From positions 1 through 64,000 of the forward strand of contig JAJDDN010000003.1 in assembly GCA_029260295.1 (NCBI GenBank): a stretch of 64,000 bases of DNA, written 5' to 3'. The notes beneath the pieces are model-generated. The model was not told the origin of the DNA. It saw only the letters and a list, made by a program, of their open reading frames with translations, and searched no databases. Numbering within the stretch: position 1 is the first letter of the stretch; each line of letters starts with the position of its first letter. Shown piece after piece: positions 8,759 through 17,115 of the stretch. Source of the stretch: Phycisphaerales bacterium. Lineage in GTDB: Bacteria > Planctomycetota > Phycisphaerae > Phycisphaerales > UBA1924. The position numbers were made by a program, and so were the translations under genes.

Positions 8759-9160
8759 CTAGTGAGGCACTTCCTTGACAGCGTTGCGGTTCCATGACGG
8801 AACGCGGATCACGATCGGCCCCTCGCCCGTCACCTCGCACTGGCACGCCAAGCGGGAGTTGATCTGGAGCCCTGGGGCCTCCTCAACTCGGTCTTCCTCG
8901 TCTTCCTCGGCCTCGGTCAGCGATTCCATACCCTGCTCCACATACACATGGCAGGTCGAGCACGCGCAGACCCCGCCGCAGGAGTGCTCGATGTTGATAT
9001 GGTGCCGAAGCGCCAGATTCAGCAGATGCTCACCCTGAGCGGCCATCAGCTCATGCTCGGCCTTGTCAGACCCATCCTCGTTGAGTTCCTCGGGGTTCTC
9101 GAGGATGATCCGGACGGGAACGGTCTGCGGGCCAACATTATCGTCTTCATGAAAGTGCAT
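8759..9160 (-). CDS. Adrenodoxin-type 2Fe-2S ferredoxin
   Basis: The protein carries a [2Fe-2S] cluster and transfers single electrons, typically to iron-sulfur assembly or to a reductase partner. Cluster ligands are in CGGVCACSTC, which gives the C-x5-C-x2-C spacing plus one additional cysteine. The fourth ligand is in RLACQC. The start was set to MHFHEDD at 9160, which has GGAG about 10 nt upstream. The longer ORF-track start adds 37 residues that do not resemble the family. Conserved flanks (NLALRHHINIEHSCGG, STCHVYVEQG) fit the Isc-type ferredoxin. No isc genes are adjacent. It is divergent from the GT2 gene. Confidence 0.9.
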   Translation of the reverse strand: MHFHEDDNVGPQTVPVRIILENPEELNEDGSDKAEHELMAAQGEHLLNLALRHHINIEHSCGGVCACSTCHVYVEQGMESLTEAEEDEEDRVEEAPGLQINSRLACQCEVTGEGPIVIRVPSWNRNAVKEVPH

Positions 9161-9251
9161 GTACGAGGATCTCCGTCTGTATTCGCTTCTCTGCAGCCAA
9201 GACTCTAGGATAGACGCTGAATCAGCTTCGCGCTGTGCCACAGGAACACAG

Positions 9252-10121
9252 ATGGACAAGAACGACCACACACCAAATCAAGACCCCGCGATCTCAAATA
9301 CCTCGAATATCGAGCTCACTGTCCTTGCGCCCGCTCACAATGAAGAAGAGAATGTCGATCTGCTCATCGAGGAGATCGAAGCCGCGATCGAGCCGTTGGG
9401 GATCACCTTCGAGTTCATCCTCGTCGACGATGGTTCAACCGACACCACCAAATCGCAAACCCTCGCCCACCAAGCATCCCGCCCATGGGTCCGCTGCGTC
9501 TCGATGACAGGCACCCCGAAGGGTTCGGGCAACGGCCAGTCCGCCGCGTTCCACGCCGGATTCCGCGCCGCTCGCGGGCGCCTCATCGCAACACTCGATG
9601 CGGATCTCCAGAACGCTCCATCGGACTACCCCGCGATGCTCAAGCTCCTCGAATCCTCAAAGGCCGATTTCGTCCAGGGCGATCGCTCCGCCGCACGCAG
9701 CCAGGGCGATGCCAAGATCCGTCAGATCGGCTCATGGGTCGGCCGTAAGTTCAGACTCATGGTCCTCGGTGACACCATCACCGATACCGGATGCTCGCTC
9801 CGCATCATGAAACGGGAGATCGCCATTCGGCTGCCGCTTGAGTTCAAGGGGGCCCACCGGTTCATCCCCGCGACCGCCAGGCACATGGGATACACGGTCA
9901 TCGAGATGCCAGTCGCCCACCGAAACCGCCACGCGGGGGAACCCAAGTATGGCATGGGCATCACCAAACGCGCCCTCCCCGGGCTTATTGATCTCTTTGC
10001 GATGCGTTGGATGCGGAGCCGCCGCCGCCCGGTGACCTCGGTTGAAATCACAAACGATCAATCCCCACTGATTACAAGCAAAGCCCCGGCACCCGAATCC
10101 ACCGAGACCACGAGCGCATGA
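9252..10121 (+). CDS. Family 2 glycosyltransferase, polyprenyl-phosphate sugar transferase type
   Basis: The GT-A fold signature is complete: LAPAHNEEENVDLLIEEIE, the nucleotide-binding FILVDDGSTD, and the metal-binding TLDADLQNAP. This pattern belongs to DPM1/ArnC-like enzymes that put a sugar on a lipid carrier at the inner membrane face. It lacks the two C-terminal membrane helices seen in ArnC and ends in a basic segment (RWMRSRRRP). The start was set to ATG 9252, preceded by AGGAA. Its stop overlaps the start of the LAB_N protein by 4 nt. These two families are often paired, which points to lipid A or carrier-lipid sugar decoration. The sugar donor cannot be told. Confidence 0.9.
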   Translation: MDKNDHTPNQDPAISNTSNIELTVLAPAHNEEENVDLLIEEIEAAIEPLGITFEFILVDDGSTDTTKSQTLAHQASRPWVRCVSMTGTPKGSGNGQSAAFHAGFRAARGRLIATLDADLQNAPSDYPAMLKLLESSKADFVQGDRSAARSQGDAKIRQIGSWVGRKFRLMVLGDTITDTGCSLRIMKREIAIRLPLEFKGAHRFIPATARHMGYTVIEMPVAHRNRHAGEPKYGMGITKRALPGLIDLFAMRWMRSRRRPVTSVEITNDQSPLITSKAPAPESTETTSA

Positions 10122-10726
10122 AAGCAGGCCCAATCATCGCGATGATCGTCCTTGTGTTTCTGGGTATGTGGCTTGTTCTCCAGCCCGCACTTGCACGCTC
10201 AGCGACCGACCTGACCATCTCCGTCGGCGCCATCGAGATCATGCTCGATCGCACCCAGACCGACAACGGGCAACTCCAATACAAGATTATCGCTCCCGAA
10301 CTCCTCCGGTCTTCAAAGGTCTACAACCCGACGGAACTCGATGCGTTCATCTCACTCCAGGTCGAGAAATGGAACGACCGCCCCGCGTATGAACGCCACC
10401 TGCTGGGCTTCTTCAACATCACCACCTGGGGCACCTTCTGGTGGGTCTTGATTGGGCTTGTGGGTCAAGCCGCGTTCTTTGGACGCATGTTCGTCCAGTG
10501 GATTGTCTCGGAACGATCACAGGTTTCAACGGTGCCCGAGATCTTCTGGTGGTTCAGCTTCATCGGAGGCATCTGCCTCTTCGTCTACTTCGTTTGGCGC
10601 GTTGACATCGTCGGCGTCATGGGACAGTCCACCGGCATCGTCATCTACGCCCGAAACCTCCGTCTGCTCCACAAAGAAAAAAACAAACAACCAGCCCCTC
10701 AAGGCACCCAACCAACAACCTCCTGA
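10118..10726 (+). CDS. LAB_N (lipid A biosynthesis N-terminal) domain membrane protein
   Basis: An N-terminal signal anchor (IIAMIVLVFLGMWLVLQ) leads into an extracytoplasmic stretch of about 70 residues. The LAB_N core follows: WWVLIGLVGQAAFFGRMFVQWIVSE, then VPEIFWWFSFIGG and VYFVWRVDIVGVMGQSTGI. The core holds three membrane helices and the conserved FxxRxxxQWxxSE pattern. The domain's biochemical role is not well established, although it co-occurs with lipid-linked sugar transferases. The 4-nt overlap with the GT2 gene indicates coupled translation. The tail is short and polar. Confidence 0.88.
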   Translation: MKAGPIIAMIVLVFLGMWLVLQPALARSATDLTISVGAIEIMLDRTQTDNGQLQYKIIAPELLRSSKVYNPTELDAFISLQVEKWNDRPAYERHLLGFFNITTWGTFWWVLIGLVGQAAFFGRMFVQWIVSERSQVSTVPEIFWWFSFIGGICLFVYFVWRVDIVGVMGQSTGIVIYARNLRLLHKEKNKQPAPQGTQPTTS

Positions 10727-10740
10727 GACAGGATTCACCC

Positions 10741-11343
10741 ATGCATATCTGGATTGACAACACTCAACTCACCGACGCACCGGACCTAAACGCGGCCCTC
10801 GAACAAGCCCGCGTCCACGCCGAAACCGGGGGACGCCTGATCGTCGACATCCTCGTCGATGGCCAGCCCGCACCCGATGAGATCTTTGACGACGAGCCGG
10901 AGGGTCTTGGCGATATCAACGAACTCCGCTTCACCACCGCTGACACCAACGAGCTGATCATCGAGACCGCCCAGACGGCGATCGAGTCGATCGAACTCCT
11001 CAAGGCCGATCTTGAAGCGGGCGCTGGGCAGATCAGAGCCGGCGATCTTCAGGACTCCATGGAGACCATGCGATCAATCTTGGAAGGCTGGCAGGCAATG
11101 CGGGACATCGTTGACCAGATTACCCAGATTGCCACCATCGACATCCAGACACTCAAGGTCGGAGACCAAACCGGGTCCGAGATCATTGATTCGTTGTCAA
11201 AATCGCTCTCAGAAGTACGAGAAACGCTCCAAAACGAAGATTGGTCTTCGCTTGGGGATGTAATCGAGTATGATTTGAACGAGCTGGCCGTGAAATGGTC
11301 CGCGATGTTGTCGGCCTTGATTGAGGCCGTGAATCCATCCTGA
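10741..11343 (+). CDS. Conserved-looking cytoplasmic protein of unknown function
   Basis: I do not recognise the family. The N-terminal ~70 residues look like a small alpha/beta fold (MHIWIDNTQLTD, GRLIVDILVDGQPAP). The remaining ~130 residues are predicted helical with many Ile, Leu, Glu and Asp. They form coiled-coil-like repeats (LQDSMETMRSILEGWQAMRD). No signal peptide or membrane helix is seen. It follows the LAB_N gene by 14 nt and may belong to the same transcript. The downstream gene, also unknown, starts 58 nt later. Confidence 0.65.
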   Translation: MHIWIDNTQLTDAPDLNAALEQARVHAETGGRLIVDILVDGQPAPDEIFDDEPEGLGDINELRFTTADTNELIIETAQTAIESIELLKADLEAGAGQIRAGDLQDSMETMRSILEGWQAMRDIVDQITQIATIDIQTLKVGDQTGSEIIDSLSKSLSEVRETLQNEDWSSLGDVIEYDLNELAVKWSAMLSALIEAVNPS

Positions 11344-11401
11344 TCCGTTCAAATCACTGCAACGGCCGGGGCGAATTGTAGAGAAGGGAACGAGCCCAGC
11401 C

Positions 11402-12136
11402 GTGTCATCCATCCCAAAGACATCCGGGATCGGGGCTCCACCAAGCCCCAACGAGATCGACACGATCATGGGCCATGCGAGTGTGTCCCTCGCAGCAGGC
11501 TCATCCCTCCACGCCGCGATGCTTAGCCGCGACGCCCTTCATCTTGCTCGTTCTCGTGGCGATTTCGAGCGCATGAACCGCATCTGCATGCCCTTGCTTG
11601 AAGCCCAGCGTGCTATCCGCCTCGACGCCCTCGCTGCTGGTCCCGCCAAACTGATCTCAACGGGAGATGATCTCCCGGGACTCCCCGAGACGGGCTGCTA
11701 TCTCTTTGCCCCGATGCTGGTGGGGGCTGACGCCAAGCAGTTCCGAGCCGCGGCCAATGCCGCGGGTGTTTCTGTCTTTGTCCTGACCCGCGAGCCTCAG
11801 ATGAAGAACGGGCTCTGGCCAGTGTGCGGCGTTGGCGAACGCGTCGTCCGTATCCGCATCCAGCCACCCACCAATCCTGACCTGATCGACCCACAGTGGT
11901 TCAGCTACGCCAGCGAGCAGCTCGGCGATCAAGCGATCGAAGACGCGCAGAACGCCGCCGAGCCTGAAGATCCGGCCGCGTGGCGTGTTGATGATCTCCT
12001 CGACCGGATCGATGCGTGCCCCGAGCACGAAAAATTCATCAAAGCCCTCGCCGATGCGTGCAGAGAAGCCATGGCGATGCCGATCCCAACGATCGTCCGC
12101 CGCCGGGCGTTGATCAACGATCCGTATTCGTTCTAG
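11402..12136 (+). CDS. Protein of unknown function
   Basis: Translation is taken to start at GTG 11402; GAGAAGGGA lies further upstream than usual. The 244-residue protein has no signal peptide. The N-terminal half is helical (HASVSLAAGSSLHAAMLSRDALHLAR) and could be a TPR-like helical pair. The centre contains a short alpha/beta element (GCYLFAPMLVGADAKQFRAA). The last 60 residues are helical (DDLLDRIDACPEHEKFIKAL). I cannot assign a family. Its position after the 10741 gene suggests a shared transcript. It is convergent with the PEP-CTERM gene. Confidence 0.65.
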   Translation: MSSIPKTSGIGAPPSPNEIDTIMGHASVSLAAGSSLHAAMLSRDALHLARSRGDFERMNRICMPLLEAQRAIRLDALAAGPAKLISTGDDLPGLPETGCYLFAPMLVGADAKQFRAAANAAGVSVFVLTREPQMKNGLWPVCGVGERVVRIRIQPPTNPDLIDPQWFSYASEQLGDQAIEDAQNAAEPEDPAAWRVDDLLDRIDACPEHEKFIKALADACREAMAMPIPTIVRRRALINDPYSF

Positions 12137-12152
12137 TTTAAATACCTGCGGA

Positions 12153-12962
12153 TTACCTTCGTCTGCGTGACGACCCGATCAATCCCGCGCCGACCAATGC
12201 AACCATTGATCCCGGTGCCGGGACATAGTTGACATTGTCGATCGTTGCCATATTCCCGACAGTGCCGGGGTTGGTCCCCATCTCGCCGTCATTCACAGAG
12301 ATCAGATCATACTGACCGAACGCGCTGTTCCAACCCGAGTAAGCCCGTGTTCTTTCGGTCAACACAGCCCCTGATTCAAGGTTGATGATCGACACATCGA
12401 AAACTCCGGACTCGGTATCAACTTCGAGTGCGAGCCTGTACCATGTGTCAAACTCCCATGTATGGGCCCCGAGCCCGAAGTCTCGGGCCGCACTACCTCT
12501 GCCGTCGGCGTTCTGAACGAACAAACGGAACCGCCTGGAGTTGCCCGTCGAGTAGACCACCGCTTGGGGTGACCAGTTAAAATCGGTTTGATCAGTTTCC
12601 TGAAAGAAACCCGCGGCCGAGATCCAGTTCGGGCTGCTCCCGTTTCCGGCACGATCCAATCTCAGATCTGTTTCAAATCTTTGGATATTGGTGTGCTCGA
12701 CGCGTCCCATGATCCCGCCAGAGGTCCCGATGTTGTCGCCGCTGATCTGGACTGCTTGCGTCGCGTTGCCCTGCGCGTTGGTCGTGTTGATCACCGAAAC
12801 CGTCGGACCTGGATTGGTCGGGTTATCAATAAAGCTCGAAGCATCGTGCCAGATCCCACCCGGAGCACCGCCCACGGCGTATCCCTCAAAGTTATCAACC
12901 ACATCGCCCCATGCTGGTGTCCCCAACAGCATGAGCGCACCGATCGCGCATCGTTGCAACAT
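12153..12962 (-). CDS. PEP-CTERM sorting-signal protein, exported
   Basis: The C-terminus is a classic PEP-CTERM signal: VPAPGS, a short hydrophobic helix (MVALVGAGLIG), then SSRRRR. Such signals direct proteins to an exosortase for processing and surface display. The start was set to ATG 12962, which has AGGAGAGAG at good spacing and gives a signal peptide (CAIGALMLLGTPAWG). The ORF-track start lies inside the ribosome-binding site. The mature domain resembles a concanavalin/LamG-like beta sandwich (RVEHTNIQRFETDLRLDRAG, WEFDTWYRLALEVDTESG), which suggests carbohydrate binding. No exosortase gene is in the window. Confidence 0.85.
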   Translation of the reverse strand: MLQRCAIGALMLLGTPAWGDVVDNFEGYAVGGAPGGIWHDASSFIDNPTNPGPTVSVINTTNAQGNATQAVQISGDNIGTSGGIMGRVEHTNIQRFETDLRLDRAGNGSSPNWISAAGFFQETDQTDFNWSPQAVVYSTGNSRRFRLFVQNADGRGSAARDFGLGAHTWEFDTWYRLALEVDTESGVFDVSIINLESGAVLTERTRAYSGWNSAFGQYDLISVNDGEMGTNPGTVGNMATIDNVNYVPAPGSMVALVGAGLIGSSRRRR

Positions 12963-13119
12963 AAACTCTCTCCTATACATATCTGATTGTCCCCGAGACG
13001 AACCGATCGCCCCGTTGTTGACGCAGCATCCACACGATGCTGTCGGCCAGCAGTAGTTATCCGCAACGGATCACAGATGAGTTCCCTGATTTCAAATCAA
13101 TCTATCGCTCTGCAAAGAA

Positions 13120-14175
13120 CTATGAGCCCGCATCGCGAGGGAGCGTCTCTACGATGTTCCGGACAATCCCGTCCGCATCGACCTGTTCTGCTGTCGCTTC
13201 GAAGTTCAGCATGATCCGGTGACGCAGCGCGGGGAGTGCCGCGCGTTGGATGTCTTCGATTGAAACCGTCGCCCGACCATCCAAGAGTGCTCGGCATTTG
13301 CCGGCAAGCATCAGCGTCTGGGCCGCGCGTGGTGAAGCACCCAAATGCACGAACCGCGACACCATCGGGGTGGCAAACTGCCCGTCGGACAACTCGCCGC
13401 GTGGGTGCGTCGCCAGCACGCAGCGGATCGCGTAATCCTGCACATGGGGCGCAACGGGAACACGGCGGACAAGCTGCTGGTGCTCGATCAAGCGATCGGC
13501 GTCGAGTACTTTGTTGATTTCTGGCTTGGCCGAGCCCGTCGTCAGCGCGACGATCTCGCCCATCTCTTCGCGTGACGCATACCCGACACGGAGTTTGAAG
13601 AAGAACCGGTCGAGCTGTGCTTCGGGGAGCGGGTAGGTGCCCTCTTGCTCAACGGGGTTCTGGGTCGCGAGGACAAAGAACGGGTTGGGGAGTTGATGGG
13701 TCATGCCCTCGTTGCCACCGATCGTGACGGTGCGTTCTTGCATCGCTTCGAGGAGTGCGGACTGGGTCTTAGGCGTCGCGCGGTTGATCTCGTCAGCCAA
13801 GACAATGTTGGCAAAGATCGGACCGGGCTGGAAACGGAAGGTCCGCTTTCGATGCCCCTTCTCATCCTCGACCTCATCAACGATCGTCGTCCCTGTGATG
13901 TCGGCGGGCATCAGGTCGGGCGTGAACTGAACGCGCCCGAAGCTCAGATCCACGGCCTGGGAAATCGTCCGTACAAGCAGGGTCTTGCCGATCCCGGGTA
14001 CGCCCTCGAGCAGCGCGTGTCCACCGGCAAAGAGACAGGTCAGAAGATCCTCAACGGCTTCGCGTTGCCCGACGACCGCTTTGGCGATCTCCGTTTGGAC
14101 GGCTAAAAAGTCCGCCCGGAACTGGTCCGCTGCTTGCTGGGTCTCTTGGGTATTCATCTGGGATTGATCGCTCAT
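13120..14175 (-). CDS. MoxR-family AAA ATPase
   Basis: This is a cytoplasmic AAA+ ATPase of the MoxR type, thought to act as a chaperone for VWA-domain and membrane partners. Walker A is GVPGIGKT, and Walker B is ADEINRATPKTQSALLEAMQE, the MoxR signature. Sensor motif ATQNPVEQEGTYPLPEAQLDRF is also present. The C-terminal lid domain is complete. Normally DUF58 and BatA/B genes lie next to moxR. Here it stands alone, and the BatA-like gene is 7 kb away. A TACCAT box lies 6 nt before the ATG without a Shine-Dalgarno sequence. Confidence 0.93.
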   Translation of the reverse strand: MSDQSQMNTQETQQAADQFRADFLAVQTEIAKAVVGQREAVEDLLTCLFAGGHALLEGVPGIGKTLLVRTISQAVDLSFGRVQFTPDLMPADITGTTIVDEVEDEKGHRKRTFRFQPGPIFANIVLADEINRATPKTQSALLEAMQERTVTIGGNEGMTHQLPNPFFVLATQNPVEQEGTYPLPEAQLDRFFFKLRVGYASREEMGEIVALTTGSAKPEINKVLDADRLIEHQQLVRRVPVAPHVQDYAIRCVLATHPRGELSDGQFATPMVSRFVHLGASPRAAQTLMLAGKCRALLDGRATVSIEDIQRAALPALRHRIMLNFEATAEQVDADGIVRNIVETLPRDAGS

Positions 14176-14187
14176 TGTCCGATGGTA
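14176..14187 (-). promoter_or_regulatory. Leaderless-type -10 box for moxR
   Basis: TACCAT on the minus strand lies exactly 6 nt before the moxR ATG. There is no Shine-Dalgarno sequence between them. Confidence 0.4.
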
Positions 14188-14211
14188 GTGGATGTATGAG
14201 CTCAGGGCATG

Positions 14212-14242
14212 AAAAAACCGATCCAGACTGGTCTGGATCGGT
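14212..14242 (-). terminator. Rho-independent terminator of tRNA-Cys
   Basis: On the minus strand an 11-bp perfect stem (ACCGATCCAGA and its complement) with a 4-nt loop runs into a T tract. It lies 8 nt past the tRNA 3' end. Confidence 0.85.
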
Positions 14243-14250
14243 CATTCAAG

Positions 14251-14335
14251 AGGCCGCAGTGGGATTCGAACCCACGATTGGCTTTCGCACAACGGATTTG
14301 CAATCCGTCCCCTTAGTCCACTCGGGCACACGGCC
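14251..14335 (-). tRNA. tRNA-Cys (GCA) with a long (class II-like) variable arm
   Basis: The 85-nt sequence folds as a cloverleaf. The acceptor stem GGCCGTG pairs with the 3' end, using two G-U pairs. The anticodon arm is ACGGA-TTGCAAA-TCCGT, with anticodon GCA. The T arm is GTGGG-TTCGAAT-CCCAC. The discriminator base is U73, a known cysteine identity element, whereas serine tRNAs carry G73. The variable region is about 16 nt and can form a 4-bp stem with one bulge and a GAAA loop. Most bacterial tRNA-Cys have a short variable loop, so this is unusual. CCA is not encoded. A strong terminator follows. Confidence 0.88.
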
Positions 14336-14385
14336 TTACCTCATTGCCCCCTCATTACCTCATCACTGAGAAACAGGGGAAGATG

Positions 14386-14415
14386 ACGATAGAACACTCC
14401 CCCTCCAAAGGTCAA
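14386..14415 (-). promoter_or_regulatory. Possible promoter of tRNA-Cys
   Basis: On the minus strand TTGACC is followed after 18 nt by TATCGT, about 50 nt upstream of the tRNA. Spacing is one base longer than ideal, so this is tentative. Confidence 0.3.
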
Positions 14416-14502
14416 CAACTCGGGCCCCAAAGCACGATAGGATATACAGAACCTATCACATATCCCCCCCAACACCCCCCAACACCACCCAGCAGGACTT
14501 CA

Positions 14503-15549
14503 ATGCAGACCACCTCCCAAGCCACCCTCTTGATCCTGCTCGCCGGCTCTACCATTCAATCGGCTGCCCGCGCCCAAGACGCCTCCCAATCCGATGAACC
14601 CAAGCACCAGCAGATCATCATCATCGACCAATCTCAAGACCATCTCCCGACCATGGGGACCAACCAGACACCCATCGAACCCACCGCTACAGAAACCTCC
14701 ACCCCGCATCAGACCGGGCTCACAGAAGGCCAGGACTGGATGCAGGTGGTCAATAACACCATCGGATCGGTCACCAAACCCTCAGCTCTGGCGGAAGGAT
14801 CCTTTGTTCTGGCAAGATCCGGGAGACTGGTTCCCGCGCCAAACGATCGGGTTATCTTTGTGCCGGCCCCCGACCAACGGCTTCCCGGCGAAGGCCCGGT
14901 CCTGCTGCTCCCGTGTGCTACGCTCGAGAACCTTGAGAATGTATGGGCCAATCAACCCGTAACAGTTTCTGGTGAGATCCTGACCTATCACGGGCGGAAC
15001 CAGCTGCTCATCTCCGATTTTTCACTCGGGTTTGCATTTCAAGAGTTCACAAGCCCTGTCAAACTCAACTCCCAACCTGAAATAGATCCCGATACAGTCC
15101 CAGAACTCGACGAAGATCCCGATGTCATGGATCTACTCAATGAGCTGAACAAAGAAAATAAGACCGACCCGGCATCACAGTTCGAGAGCCAAAGGACCAT
15201 ACAAAGCAATGCTCGCGAATCCGACAGACTCCAGACCGCGCCGCCTGAGCTTGGACCAGGTCTGAGAGAAGGCAAACTCTTGGTGCGTCGACCGGCGCGG
15301 CTCGACCGTGCCGCCGATGGGTCATGGATGGCGATATTTGACAATGATGACCAGAGTTCTCCAGGCGGAATCGATTTAACAATTCTCCCCTGCTCGCTAT
15401 TGATGACTATGGAGAGACAGGCGATCCAGTTTGGAGATACCGCCCGATTTATCGTTTCGGGTCGGATCTATATTCACAACGGGCGCGGCTACCTGCTTCC
15501 GACATTCTATCAACGCCTGCGAACCTCAGACATCAAGCCCTGGCAGTGA
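14503..15549 (+). CDS. Secreted protein of unknown function
   Basis: The start was set to ATG 14503 because AGGA lies upstream and a signal peptide follows (ATLLILLAGSTIQSAARAQ). After a low-complexity Pro/Thr/Gln/Asp-rich region come two copies of a similar module. The first reads ALAEGSFVLARSGRLVPAPNDRVIF...LLPCATLENL...SGEILTYHGRNQLLISDF. The second reads LREGKLLVRRPARLDRAADGSWMAIF...ILPCSLLMTM...SGRIYIHNGRGYLLPTF. Each has an LPC(S/A) motif and ends in a G-x-I-x-x-(Y/H)xGRxxLL strand, which resembles an OB-like or DUF-type beta module. The duplication is seen directly; the function is unknown. It converges on nuoH. Confidence 0.75.
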   Translation: MQTTSQATLLILLAGSTIQSAARAQDASQSDEPKHQQIIIIDQSQDHLPTMGTNQTPIEPTATETSTPHQTGLTEGQDWMQVVNNTIGSVTKPSALAEGSFVLARSGRLVPAPNDRVIFVPAPDQRLPGEGPVLLLPCATLENLENVWANQPVTVSGEILTYHGRNQLLISDFSLGFAFQEFTSPVKLNSQPEIDPDTVPELDEDPDVMDLLNELNKENKTDPASQFESQRTIQSNARESDRLQTAPPELGPGLREGKLLVRRPARLDRAADGSWMAIFDNDDQSSPGGIDLTILPCSLLMTMERQAIQFGDTARFIVSGRIYIHNGRGYLLPTFYQRLRTSDIKPWQ

Positions 15550-15621
15550 TTCTTCAACAGAACCCGGCACCCAAAGTGAAGATCACGCAATGACAGCGGT
15601 TCTTTGATTTTTTCGAACGGT

Positions 15622-17007
15622 TTATACTGGTGCGTCGTGGCGGGCCATCGGGTGTGATGGTGCGGGCTGCACATGCGTGCCCTCGACAGGCGAGAAGCGC
15701 GAGCCGTACATCGGGATCTTGTGATTCACCACTGCACGCCCGAACATCGACGCGAGCACCTTGCGGCCAACCATGATCACCACGAGCATGAACACATTGG
15801 CACCAAGCATCGGCAGCAACCCGGTCCAGCCCATGTGCACCATGATCGAAGTCACAACGATCATCAGCATGCCTGCAGGGATCATCGCACCCCACCCGAG
15901 CATCATGACCTGGTCGTATCGAACACGAGGGATCGTCCAGCGGAGGGCGATTGCGAAGCACACCATCAGCATGGTTTTGCCAATGAAGACACCGAACTTG
16001 AGCCCCACCGCCATGATGCCGGTGGCATCAGCACTCAGTGCACCGACGAGTGGCAGGTCGTATCCACCAAGGAACAGGAGCACAAAGAACGCGCTGCCGG
16101 TCACCATGTGGAGGTATTCGGTCAATGGGAACAGCAGGTATCGCATCGAGGAGTACTCGGTGTGGTATCCACCAACCAGTTCCTGCTCGGCCTCTGCGTT
16201 ATCAAACGGGGCACGCCCGGCTTCAGCGAGTACACAGATGTAGAAGAGGATCGCGGGCAATGGGAGTGACAGGATCAACCAGCCAGACTCACGCTGGTGC
16301 ATGACGATCTCGTTGGGCATGAATGAACCGGCGATCAACAGGCAGCACAGGAGCGCGAGGCCCATTGGGATTTCGTAGGAAATCATCTGGGCTGTGGCGC
16401 GTAGGCCGCCGAGCATGGAGTATTTGTTGTTTGAGGCCCAGCCGCCGAGGGTCACGCCGTAGGCGCCGACCGATGCGACTGCGAGCAGATAGATGATCCC
16501 GATTGAGACTTCAGCACCCGCAAATGAAACCACCTGAGGCTGCAGGTCAGCAAAGACAAAGGTAAAGAGTCCGCCTCCCAGGAGCACAGGCAGGCCCATC
16601 AGGAACTGGAAGAACGCCATGTCCTGAGCGGCCGGGATCTCGAGGTATCCGCCCCAAGGCAGAATTACAAAGGTGATCAATGCAGGGACCACCGCGATCA
16701 TGGGAGCTAGGGTAAAGAGCACTTTGTCAACATTCGGGGGCGTGTAGTCTTCTTTGGTGACCGCTTTGATGCCGTCGGCGAGCACCTGACCGAGCCCCAG
16801 CATCCCCTTAAGCGGCGCTAGGAACGCGAGTCCAAAGTCAAACCCGGCGCGGTTGGGACCGATGCGGTCTTGGATGTATGCTGAGAGTTTCCGCTCGATC
16901 CAGATCGAGATCGCAGCACACCCAAGCACGGCGTGTACGCCGACAATAAGTGCAATGCCGGAAACAATAAACTGCCAGTCGATAAGTTCATGGAGGAAGT
17001 CGGTCAT
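15622..17007 (-). CDS. nuoH: NADH-quinone oxidoreductase subunit H (complex I membrane subunit)
   Basis: This subunit helps form the quinone-binding chamber of complex I in the inner membrane. The signature IWIERKLSAYIQDRIGPNRAG is followed by about eight membrane helices. The conserved acidic loop is present (EAGRAPFDNAEAEQELVGGYHTEYSSMRY). The C-terminus includes RWTIPRVRYDQ. The start was set to MTDFLHEL at 17007, preceded by GAGG. The longer ORF-track start adds non-membrane residues. The protein has an extra ~60-residue C-terminal part, with one more hydrophobic stretch and a polar tail. No other nuo gene is in the window, so complex I genes must be dispersed or elsewhere. Confidence 0.95.
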   Translation of the reverse strand: MTDFLHELIDWQFIVSGIALIVGVHAVLGCAAISIWIERKLSAYIQDRIGPNRAGFDFGLAFLAPLKGMLGLGQVLADGIKAVTKEDYTPPNVDKVLFTLAPMIAVVPALITFVILPWGGYLEIPAAQDMAFFQFLMGLPVLLGGGLFTFVFADLQPQVVSFAGAEVSIGIIYLLAVASVGAYGVTLGGWASNNKYSMLGGLRATAQMISYEIPMGLALLCCLLIAGSFMPNEIVMHQRESGWLILSLPLPAILFYICVLAEAGRAPFDNAEAEQELVGGYHTEYSSMRYLLFPLTEYLHMVTGSAFFVLLFLGGYDLPLVGALSADATGIMAVGLKFGVFIGKTMLMVCFAIALRWTIPRVRYDQVMMLGWGAMIPAGMLMIVVTSIMVHMGWTGLLPMLGANVFMLVVIMVGRKVLASMFGRAVVNHKIPMYGSRFSPVEGTHVQPAPSHPMARHDAPV

Positions 17008-17115
17008 GGTGCCTCTACTGTAGCATCCCGGCCCCCTCTGGGTCACACGAATGGATGATTCAACACAGTCTCTCAGCACCATTCATCGGATCATCGCCGA
17101 TCGAATCTTGCGAAT

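Noticed and set aside
14251-14335. Reading the tRNA as tRNA-Ser because of the long variable arm
   Set aside because: The anticodon loop is TTGCAAA (GCA) and the discriminator is U73, which are cysteine identity elements; serine tRNAs carry G73.
15673-16269. His-rich 198-aa ORF antisense to nuoH
   Set aside because: The His-rich composition arises from reading the membrane-protein codons in reverse.
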